Part shown: one piece after another, positions 57,309-64,000 of the stretch
How the letters are laid out: every line of letters starts with the position of its first letter
Position numbering within the stretch: the stretch's first letter is position 1
DNA from: Pseudomonas sessilinigenes
GTDB taxonomy: Bacteria > Pseudomonadota > Gammaproteobacteria > Pseudomonadales > Pseudomonadaceae
Reading direction: 5' to 3'
DNA length: 64,000 nucleotides
NCBI RefSeq assembly: GCF_003850565.1
Contig: NZ_CP027706.1
Location: 3,348,001 to 3,412,000 of the forward strand
The notes under the pieces: generated by a model
What the model saw: the letters and a program-made list of their open reading frames with translations, nothing else
Database searches by the model: none
What the model was told of the DNA's origin: nothing
Program-made: the position numbers and the translations under genes

Positions 57309-57473
57309 TCAATTGGATTTTACAGCCTGTCGGCTAATGAGCTTCGAGTTGATTTCAGAAGGAGGGGAGAACTGGAACTGCGGCACTCTAACTTTCACTA
57401 CGCTGAAAGATGGGTTCGTGTACGCACTGTTGGATTGGTTCAACAAGGTTGGCTCAATCTTAACTTCTTTCAT
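57309..57473 (-). CDS. 54-residue peptide, candidate precursor peptide
   Basis: Start MKEVKIEPTLLNQSNSAYTN at ATG 57473 with gagga 8 bp upstream; the longer upstream frame lacks a site. The peptide has an acidic/basic leader-like first third, a middle SNSAYTNPSFSVVKVRVPQF, and a Pro/Ser/Lys end (SPPSEINSKLISRQAVKSN). No Cys, no Trp, no double-Gly leader cut, and no resemblance to PqqA, MftA or lantibiotics. The order peptide, hairpin, oxidoreductase, transferase, exporter is that of a ribosomal peptide natural product operon. It could also be a small regulatory or scaffold protein. Confidence 0.6.
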   Translation of the reverse strand: MKEVKIEPTLLNQSNSAYTNPSFSVVKVRVPQFQFSPPSEINSKLISRQAVKSN

Positions 57474-57912
57474 TTTCTTTTCCTCAATTAAATTAACAAT
57501 TGTCGCTTCCAAACGACGCTGTCGAGCGTAGACCAAAAATCCATCAGGGCAAGAAAATGAAATAATTCTGATATACTTATTTGTTATATGTGCTGAAGTT
57601 TAGTGGTGCTAGCATAATGATGTCTTTGAGCCTGTATAAGCTTTATGCAAGTGTTTATGGTCTGCCATGTAGTCACCATAAAATATAAAAAAATCATGGT
57701 GTTACATTGCTTGCTGTTAATGCCGCTTACTCGCACATCATCTTAATCACTGCTCTCAAACTTCCGGATTCTAGTAGTCCAACGAGATCTAGCACCTATT
57801 TACGCTTAGGCGAAAATTTCCGGAAGATATAGATGGCTCATGGCCAGCCGAAGCAGATCAGAGGTGATGGTGATAATCCTCTATAAATTGAAAGTGAGTC
57901 CCCAACTGTTTT
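57474..57912. other. Intergenic region upstream of the peptide gene
   Basis: This stretch of about 440 bp is AT-rich up to about 57715 and then backbone-like. No further gene is evident. The promoter of the peptide operon must lie here on the minus strand; ttcagc followed 16 bp later by tatatc (near 57575-57600) is a weak candidate. The composition change near 57.72 kb probably marks the right edge of cargo 2. Confidence 0.4.
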
Positions 57913-59886
57913 CTAACTAACAGTACCGATTGTGGCTGCTAACATTTTTTTGGCCAGCGCCTCCTGCTGCCCCTCGGGTTCTATCAGCTCAAGGCTTACT
58001 TGACGTTTGGCTAACAGCAGGTCCCACAACTGTTGGTCGATGCTGGCCTCTATCAGCGGTATTTTGACAATGACCATGCGCAGCTGGCCATTGCGATAGG
58101 CCCGGTCTTCGGCCTGATCTTGTTGACCAGGAGTCCATGGCAGCCCCAGGAAGAACACATAGTTTGCTGCGGTGAGGTTGTTTCCAGTGCCGGCGGCCGA
58201 TGTGGTGCAGATGAACACGCGACAGTCTGGATCCTGCTGGAACCGGTCGATCGCCTTTTGGCGTTTCGCGGTTGAGTCGCTACCTACCAGAGTGACGTGT
58301 CCGATCCCTGCTTCTTCGCAGAGTGCTTTCAACGCGGCTACGGTTGGCTTGAATTCGCAGAACAGGATGACCTTGTCGTCTGGGTCCAGCTCGCTGAGCA
58401 GATCCATCGCGATGCGGATCTTCAACTGCTCGAGATAGAAGCGCAGCGCTCCAAGCCGGGCGAAAATCGGTTTGTCCTCAAGGCGGATGACATCATATTG
58501 GCGCCGCTCCTCATCGCTCATCGCAATCGCCAGGAGTTGTCGTTGCTTACCTTTCAGACCGGGTAAAACATCCTTGCGCCGGCGAAGCATCCAGTCCCCG
58601 AGTTGGGCTCGCAGGTTCTGGCGAAATTCTGGGCTGCCGGAGAATTGCTCACAGAAATCCTTGAGTGGTAACTGGCCGATCGGGTGCCCAGAAAGCCGCA
58701 ACAAGGTGTGCAGTTCGGTTTCTCTGTTGAGGATAGGAGTGCCGGTCAACAAGTAGCGGTTGGGGATCTTTGCTGCAATGTCGAAACCGTGACGTGTCCA
58801 TAGCGCGGTCGGTTCTTTCAGGCGGTGGGCCTCATCGATCACCATCACGGCATAGCGCTCAGCGACGGTCACGTAGTCTCCCAGGCGCTCGTAGTTAATG
58901 ATCATCCACTGCGCCTCAGGGGCGAACTTCTGCTGCGCGACCGTAGCAGCGGGGTATACGGCGTGGATTTCGCGTTCCCAGTTGATGAGCAATGACGAAA
59001 GGGTGACGACTAAGATGGGTTGGCCTGCGGCCCTGATGTGAGCAGCAATCACCGCTTGGCGGGTTTTACCCAACCCCATGTCGTCCGCCAGCAGCGCGCT
59101 TGTGCGCTGCAGCAGATGAGCAATACCGACAGGCTGATGGTCGAGTAGGGAATACCCCTCCAGGGCCTTGGAAATCGCCTGCGCAGAGTATTCGGTGCGC
59201 TCGATAGGCGACACGGCTGCCAGGTAGATCTCATTGGAGACCTCTTCGGTGCTGGTAGCCTCCGTAGCCTCTTGTGGAGGGCCTCCTAGGCTGATCCTCG
59301 GCATACCCTCTGCCGGCGCTACGGAACCATCGTCCAGAAGCTCCTGAACGATATCCAGGAGCTCGATTTGTTCTTCCGCGAGCCCCAGTTCCAGGATGAG
59401 GTTGCTTCGAACCAGCTCAGCGGAAGCATCGATGCGCCAGGACGTGGATTTTCCGAGGAACACCCCGCGCATTCGCCTGGCCACGGCCACGACGCCGGGA
59501 TGGTAGTCACCTGACAGCAGGACTCCCCTTCCAGCCAGCGGCGCAATTCGCAGTTGCATGCCCCAGATGAACGCATCGCGCTGAGGAGATGCTTGAGCCT
59601 GTTCCAGTTTCTCTTGAAAGCTCTGCCAGGACTCTGTGAACCGGTCTTGGCCCAGCTCGAGGAGTTCGTGGAACACCAGGTCGAGCTCGCTGTTGAGTTT
59701 GTTCTTGGGGATCCTCCAATGTCGGTTGAGCGGGTGCTCGCCACGGCGGATGAAGAATCCACCACGACGGAGTAGCACCTTGTTTGCCCCTTCGATGAAA
59801 GGCATCTGAATCCCGAAGTCATAGCCGTCAAACACGGCTTTCTCAATGAGTACGGGCTGTCTGTTCATCATGCGAGGGCGGCTCAT
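57913..59886 (-). CDS. SNF2-type helicase/ATPase
   Basis: A 657-residue SNF2 protein. The N-terminal quarter (to about 215) is element-specific, with IEKAVFDGYDFGIQMPFIEG and RRGGFFIRRGEH. The motor follows: Walker A ADDMGLGKTRQAVIAA, motif Ia LVVTLSSLLINWEREI, motif II MVIDEAHRLKEP, motif III YLLTGTPILNRETEL, motif V STAAGTGNNLTAANYVF-type block (as ICTTSAAGTGNNLTA) and motif VI DQAEDRAYRNGQ. It remodels DNA or protein-DNA complexes. It overlaps the PcfJ-like gene by 4 bp, so the two work together or are at least made together. Confidence 0.88.
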   Translation of the reverse strand: MSRPRMMNRQPVLIEKAVFDGYDFGIQMPFIEGANKVLLRRGGFFIRRGEHPLNRHWRIPKNKLNSELDLVFHELLELGQDRFTESWQSFQEKLEQAQASPQRDAFIWGMQLRIAPLAGRGVLLSGDYHPGVVAVARRMRGVFLGKSTSWRIDASAELVRSNLILELGLAEEQIELLDIVQELLDDGSVAPAEGMPRISLGGPPQEATEATSTEEVSNEIYLAAVSPIERTEYSAQAISKALEGYSLLDHQPVGIAHLLQRTSALLADDMGLGKTRQAVIAAHIRAAGQPILVVTLSSLLINWEREIHAVYPAATVAQQKFAPEAQWMIINYERLGDYVTVAERYAVMVIDEAHRLKEPTALWTRHGFDIAAKIPNRYLLTGTPILNRETELHTLLRLSGHPIGQLPLKDFCEQFSGSPEFRQNLRAQLGDWMLRRRKDVLPGLKGKQRQLLAIAMSDEERRQYDVIRLEDKPIFARLGALRFYLEQLKIRIAMDLLSELDPDDKVILFCEFKPTVAALKALCEEAGIGHVTLVGSDSTAKRQKAIDRFQQDPDCRVFICTTSAAGTGNNLTAANYVFFLGLPWTPGQQDQAEDRAYRNGQLRMVIVKIPLIEASIDQQLWDLLLAKRQVSLELIEPEGQQEALAKKMLAATIGTVS

Positions 59887-61763
59887 GCGCGGCCCACCAG
59901 GTGACGGTCAACCCAATTTGCGACCTCTTCCTCCAGCAACTCTTGTCTCGATGAGCGTGTATATCGAGCCATTCCTCGGGTCAGGTTCGGCCAGCTCAGA
60001 TTGGAAGTGATTGCTCCTGAATTCAGTTGAGTGAGAAACCAGTCAAAAGCTGTTTTCGCGGGAGTACCAGTTGAGACTGGTGCATTACGGTGGGCTCGTA
60101 ATTGTGCGCAGAGAACTCTGGGGTTTTTCGATGAGGATGTAGTCTTTTTATCAATGCGTAGTTCTGCTGTAGCAAGGGAGTTGCTGTTGTGGCGTAGAGA
60201 AATTATTCGGCAGTCTCCCCTGTATGTGGAGTAGTCATAACTTCCCACGCAATGACGCATCCTGAGTTCTTCTTCAAATAAGTCATTTGGACAGAGAAGT
60301 TCAATGATTTCAATTCCGTTGGGGCAGGTGATAGGACCGCTCAACAATAATGGGGGCCATTCGAAAAGTTCATCGGCTTCTTCCAGGGCTCCCAGTGCGT
60401 TATCAATCTGGGCGCGGATTCTGGGTAAGTCTTGGTGAAACAATTCAACCTTATTTGCAATCTCTGCATAATTGCTTCTAAGGAAGAAGTCACTGACTTT
60501 TTTTCTCGCATCCAGTTTCTTGTGTTCGAGATTTCTATAAATCTCGGTGTAGTCCTTGATGCCTGCAATTACATAGGGCCAAGTAGAGTCATTCCAGGAG
60601 GTCGGGCATCCTTTGAATAGTAGATTCAGATTTAACTTCTGCTGACTTACATGAAAGAGGATTTCATAAGGCAGTTGTTGGATAAGATCCAGAAACACTT
60701 TCCAGTCTGAGCGATTCCGGGGCCGTCTATTACCGGCAGTCGCGCCGAGTAATAGGTGATGCCATCCAGCATTGCGACCCTCACGCTGCAACTGCGATAG
60801 AGCACCGCCTATGTGTCCAGGGCGACAGGTGCCGAGAAAGCGGATTGATGATTTGGGGGCCTTGAATAGCCAGGACAGAACATCAGAAATTGATATCCCC
60901 TGGTCTGCGGCTGCGCCGATGAGGTTGGCTTCTGCACCTGGAGTTATTGTGCCGTGAGCAGGGGTCAACTCTTGTACTGTGGGCCAAGGTGGGGCTTCGT
61001 ACTTGAGTTCTCCTTGAGTTGGCCACAGGGGTAAATCGTCGCTGGAGTAGCTCAGGATGACTATCAGTGGAATCAAGACTGGTTGAGCTTTGATCGCCTG
61101 GAGACGTCTGGTCTGATCGCCAGCGGCCAGCCAGTTATAGACCCTGGGATCAGGGCATCGAGCAGATCGAAGCGCAAACAAAATCGCAGGGTCAAGATGT
61201 GAGCAGAAGGCTTTGATAGAGCTTCCAATCTGCTTCATGTAGAAGTTCGTGCGCGGCCGGGTGTAACGTCTGTGCGGCCCCCTCACTTCATCGCTCTGCA
61301 GCGTAACGCCTGCAAAAGTTTCACCAAGGTCCTCCTGGACAAGCTGCTGCCCCAAATGTCGAGCGCTCCTGCAGAACGAGGTCAAAACAGCACCGGCGCT
61401 TATCCTCCTCAAATTTTCAAGCCGCCCTGCCAAGCCCAGGGCTGCTCGGCTCGAAGGCGTACTCAGCGGGATCCGACTCTGCTTGGTAATGATTGCTGCC
61501 TTTATGGACCTACCGTCGAACCATTGCAGCATGCTACCGAGTCGACAGATCACCAGTGTTTGCCCCTGGTGCACAACCGATGTCGTCCAGCAGCGAGTTG
61601 AACTTGTAGAGCGCAGGTAGTCGCGCAAAAACTGGCGGCGTCGTGCTGCCGGGATGCAAAAGTGCTCGGCCCAGGTACTGGCTACCGCGACCTGCTTGGC
61701 CGAGTAGCACTTTAAGGTTGGGTCGGCTTCGAAAGGGTGGGTGGTGTCTTGCGGTGCTTCCAT
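59883..61763 (-). CDS. PcfJ-like protein
   Basis: A 626-residue protein. Its C-terminal quarter has the PcfJ signature EELRMRHCVGSYDYSTYRGDC followed by RIISLRHNSNSLATAELRI and VLCAQLRAHRNAP, a beta-rich domain seen in phage and conjugative-element proteins. The first 450 residues are helical and rich in Leu, Arg and Trp (SIRFLGTCRPGHIGGALSQL; YEILFHVSQQKLNLNLLF). The function of PcfJ proteins is not known to me. It starts 89 bp after the topoisomerase stop and is coupled to the SNF2 gene. Confidence 0.75.
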   Translation of the reverse strand: MEAPQDTTHPFEADPTLKCYSAKQVAVASTWAEHFCIPAARRRQFLRDYLRSTSSTRCWTTSVVHQGQTLVICRLGSMLQWFDGRSIKAAIITKQSRIPLSTPSSRAALGLAGRLENLRRISAGAVLTSFCRSARHLGQQLVQEDLGETFAGVTLQSDEVRGPHRRYTRPRTNFYMKQIGSSIKAFCSHLDPAILFALRSARCPDPRVYNWLAAGDQTRRLQAIKAQPVLIPLIVILSYSSDDLPLWPTQGELKYEAPPWPTVQELTPAHGTITPGAEANLIGAAADQGISISDVLSWLFKAPKSSIRFLGTCRPGHIGGALSQLQREGRNAGWHHLLLGATAGNRRPRNRSDWKVFLDLIQQLPYEILFHVSQQKLNLNLLFKGCPTSWNDSTWPYVIAGIKDYTEIYRNLEHKKLDARKKVSDFFLRSNYAEIANKVELFHQDLPRIRAQIDNALGALEEADELFEWPPLLLSGPITCPNGIEIIELLCPNDLFEEELRMRHCVGSYDYSTYRGDCRIISLRHNSNSLATAELRIDKKTTSSSKNPRVLCAQLRAHRNAPVSTGTPAKTAFDWFLTQLNSGAITSNLSWPNLTRGMARYTRSSRQELLEEEVANWVDRHLVGRA

Positions 61764-61852
61764 GGGCTCGCTCCTCGAGGAGCGAGCAGGTTCGCAGTCC
61801 GTATTGGACCCAAACAGCGGAAATGGATAACGGAAGGCCTGGGCATTCCTGG

Positions 61853-63769
61853 CTAGAGCCCTCTGGCCTTAGTCAGGTCGGGCTTTCCTTTGACCGATGG
61901 GTAGCTGACCTTGCACCCCGTATCCCGGTACCCGGAACACGCCCAGAAGTCATACCCGCCTTCACCTCGTTTCTGTCGTCTGACCAGGTGCTTGCCGCAT
62001 TTGCCGCACAGGTACTGATGTTCTGGCTCTGTCGTTGTTGAGGCGCTCGAGCGTGCTGATTGCATACGGAGTGAAGGAGCGTCTTTGAGCGATGACAGTT
62101 CCCTCTGCAGGTGTTCGTAAAACTTGGAAACCACGGCGTTGTAGGTACTCTGGCCGTCAGCAATCTTGTCCAAGGCCCGTTCCATGCTGCTGGTGAACTG
62201 GGTCTGCACGAAGCTAAACCGGCCTTCGAGTTGGGCAATGGTCTGCTCGCCGAGCGGGCCTGGTACAAGCTTTCGCGCCTCCTCAATCACTTGGGATCTG
62301 CTGGTGATGTTCTTGATGATCGATGCGAAAGTTCCCGGCCGCCCAATGCCCTGACGCTCGAGCTCCTTGACCAGGCTGGCTTTCGTGTAGCGCGGCGGTG
62401 CCTTGGTTTTCTGGTTCAGCACTTCGCCATTCAGCACCGGCAAGATCTGCTTTGGCTCCAGCTTTGGGATCTCGTTGTTGGCTGATTCAGCGCCCTCTTC
62501 ATCCGTGTCGTCTCCCGCCAGAAGCTGCATCCATCCGCGGTAAGCAACAGTCCTACAAGATCCACTGAAACGCAGAGGGCGTTGATCTGGGCCTTTCGCC
62601 AAGAGCTTCACAATCCTGGCGTCATAGATGGCATCTGCGAGCTGACTTGCCAGAGCTCGGATCCGGATGAGCTTGTACAACTGACGCTGCTCATCATCTT
62701 CCCCTGCAACCTCGTCCGCCCAGGTCGTTGGGGCGATCGCGGGGTGACCCAGTTGGGCTCCCTCCGCTGCCCTGAACTCCCTTCGCTTCTCAACCGCTGG
62801 TATACCAAGAGCTTGTGCAACAGCGCGGATGTCACCCATGACATCGTCACCGACGTTCGGGTTGTCTGTCCTGTGGTAGGTGATCACGCCCTGTTCATAC
62901 AGTCTCTGAGCGATCTGCATGGTCTTGTCAGGGTCCCACTTCAACGCAACGCTCGCCGCTTGTTGAAGGGTTGAGGATATGTAGGGAGGGTAGGGGGCTC
63001 GGCGTTCCTTGGAGTCTTCGCAGGACTCCACAATGACGTTCCTGACCCCGGCGACCTGTGCAGCCAGGGTGCCATCCAGCACATACGGGTGTTCCTTGGA
63101 GGCGAAGTCTGGAACGGTCACCCAGTCAGCCGTCCAGGAGCTACCAGTCGTTTGGTTCTGGAACTGCAGGCGAACGCCAAAGTGGTGAATGACCTTGAAG
63201 TCGCGGATCTCGCGCTCCCTCAACACCACCAGGTAAACGGCAACCGACTGCACCCTGCCTGCTGTTGTGGGCAGTCCAAGCACCCTTCGTAGCTCACCAG
63301 TCACCAGATAGCCAACGAGCCTATCAAGGACTCGCCGGCACTCCTGGGAAGCCACCAGCTGGGCGTCAATCTTGCGCGGATTGGCCAGCGCCTCCTTCAC
63401 CCTCGATTGGGTGACCTCGTTAAAGGCAATGCGTTTGTAGTCGCGGATCCGCAGTGTCTGCTGGATGTGCCAAGCGATACTTTCACCTTCCCGATCGGGG
63501 TCAGTTGCGATGTAGATTTCTGTTGCCCGGGCCAGAGCTTCGCGCATCGTCTTGATCCTGCCGGAACTCTTATCCCTGATCGTGTACACGGGGCGTAGGT
63601 CCTTGAGCACTCCGGCAGTGATCATCGTGTCGTCGTGTCCCTTCTCGGGAAGATCCCGTATGTGGCCGCCACTGGCGACCACCTCCCAATGCTCGCCCGG
63701 CCGTAGTTTCTTGAGCATCGGGGCCAGCTTTTTCAGCTTGCCCGGCGCTTCGATGATCATGAGCTTCAT
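61853..63769 (-). CDS. Type IA DNA topoisomerase of the element
   Basis: A 638-residue type IA topoisomerase. The Toprim domain has MKLMIIEAPGKLKKLAPML and YIATDPDREGESIAWHI (DxDxE-like acid residues). The core has HTTAGRVQSVAVY-type block (as LPTTAGRVQSVAVYLV). The active-site tyrosine is Tyr298 in GVITYHRTDN. YTKASLVKELERQGIGRPGT follows. The C-terminus has a zinc ribbon (YLCGKCGKHLVRRQ ... FWACSGYRDTGC). It would relax or decatenate element DNA during replication or transfer. Topoisomerases of this type are a standard part of PAPI-1-like elements. They are shorter than chromosomal TopA, as here. Confidence 0.93.
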   Translation of the reverse strand: MKLMIIEAPGKLKKLAPMLKKLRPGEHWEVVASGGHIRDLPEKGHDDTMITAGVLKDLRPVYTIRDKSSGRIKTMREALARATEIYIATDPDREGESIAWHIQQTLRIRDYKRIAFNEVTQSRVKEALANPRKIDAQLVASQECRRVLDRLVGYLVTGELRRVLGLPTTAGRVQSVAVYLVVLREREIRDFKVIHHFGVRLQFQNQTTGSSWTADWVTVPDFASKEHPYVLDGTLAAQVAGVRNVIVESCEDSKERRAPYPPYISSTLQQAASVALKWDPDKTMQIAQRLYEQGVITYHRTDNPNVGDDVMGDIRAVAQALGIPAVEKRREFRAAEGAQLGHPAIAPTTWADEVAGEDDEQRQLYKLIRIRALASQLADAIYDARIVKLLAKGPDQRPLRFSGSCRTVAYRGWMQLLAGDDTDEEGAESANNEIPKLEPKQILPVLNGEVLNQKTKAPPRYTKASLVKELERQGIGRPGTFASIIKNITSRSQVIEEARKLVPGPLGEQTIAQLEGRFSFVQTQFTSSMERALDKIADGQSTYNAVVSKFYEHLQRELSSLKDAPSLRMQSARSSASTTTEPEHQYLCGKCGKHLVRRQKRGEGGYDFWACSGYRDTGCKVSYPSVKGKPDLTKARGL

Positions 63770-63864
63770 GTACGTCCCCGTAGTCGTATTCAGGACGCAC
63801 TGTTGCCTGCAGGTGAACGGCCCACAACGTGAAAAGGGTTCTTGAGGAGGGCTTAATTTGTGGA

Positions 63865-64000
63865 TCAGCTAAACGCAAATGTCAGCTGCTGGGCGCGCTT
63901 GTACCCTTTCAACCAGGAGCTGAGCATGGCAGGGTGCTTGTAGGGGCAGGCATGGACAGGGAACCCTTTCTGCGCGGCTGCTGCTCCAGCGGCTTCAACA
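63865..64000 (-). CDS. RMF/CrpP-like protein, C-terminal part only
   Basis: The last 44 codons of a gene that runs off the window (frame from 63999 to the stop at 63865-63867): AAQKGFPVHACPYKHPAMLS followed by SWLKGYKRAQQLTFAFS. The spacing G...CPY...SSWLKGY-RA matches ribosome modulation factor, which dimerises ribosomes in stationary phase, and the plasmid protein CrpP, which shares this fold. Such genes are common on Pseudomonas elements. The start is outside, so its length cannot be given. Confidence 0.72.
   Translation of the reverse strand, partial: VEAAGAAAAQKGFPVHACPYKHPAMLSSWLKGYKRAQQLTFAFS

Noticed and set aside
1..64000. tRNA, rRNA or insertion sequences
   Set aside because: No tRNA-like cloverleaf, rRNA stretch or transposase was recognised on reading both strands; a covariance search was not possible here.

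Overview
The window looks like a 64-kb internal piece of a Pseudomonas integrative conjugative element (or a closely related conjugative plasmid) of the PFGI-1 / PAPI-1 / pKLC102 family. Three things support this. First, an MPF-G type IV secretion operon whose gene order follows, from memory, the numbering of the P. fluorescens PFL_4693-4711 families. Second, a thin-pilus (type IVb) pil operon. Third, a series of small element-specific genes (DUF3577/STY4534, DUF3275, DUF6094, type IA topoisomerase). No integrase, relaxase, ParA/ParB, replicative helicase, tRNA gene or att site was seen, so both ends of the element lie outside.

Layout. 1-3.3 kb: small accessory genes (one frameshifted) and a ParDE-like toxin-antitoxin pair. 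3.3-24.6 kb, minus strand: the conjugation operon from a coiled-coil membrane protein and a lytic transglycosylase through the TraD coupling protein to a TraG-like protein, interrupted by a UvrD-like helicase and a DUF4177-like protein. A perfect 44-bp inverted repeat brackets this whole stretch (1-44 and 24580-24623). 25.4-29.2 kb, plus strand: AT-rich cargo 1, a one-module adenylation-carrier-reductase enzyme and a type II thioesterase. 29.4-39.5 kb, minus strand: SNF2 helicase, DUF6094 methyltransferase and a chain of small genes. Almost every one is preceded by a GC-rich leader hairpin, and the chain is apparently driven from two duplicated promoter/leader modules near 38.7 and 39.7 kb. 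39.5-40.3 kb: non-coding DNA dense in inverted repeats. 40.4-53.1 kb: pilM, an XRE regulator overlapping a shufflon recombinase, a three-site shufflon, then pilV, T, S, R, Q, P, O, N, L on the minus strand. 53.3-57.5 kb, minus strand: AT-rich cargo 2, a 54-residue peptide gene, a hairpin, a SagB-like oxidoreductase, a NodU-type carbamoyltransferase and an MFS exporter. 57.9-64 kb, minus strand: a second SNF2 helicase, a PcfJ-like protein, topoisomerase, and the end of an RMF/CrpP-like gene.

How it fits together. The secretion operon moves DNA between cells. The pil operon makes a thin pilus, and its tip protein PilV can be switched between three C-termini by DNA inversion, which probably changes recipient recognition. 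The XRE regulator probably controls the recombinase. The pil operon has no prepilin peptidase gene, so pilin processing must depend on a host or off-window enzyme. The 29-39 kb module is the element's maintenance region.

The best candidates for something undescribed are the peptide-SagB-carbamoyltransferase-MFS cluster (53.3-57.5 kb), which looks like a peptide natural product pathway without a YcaO or radical-SAM enzyme, and the serial leader-RNA hairpins of the 31-40 kb module. Family names and PFL numbers are from memory. No database search, GC calculation or structure prediction was run.
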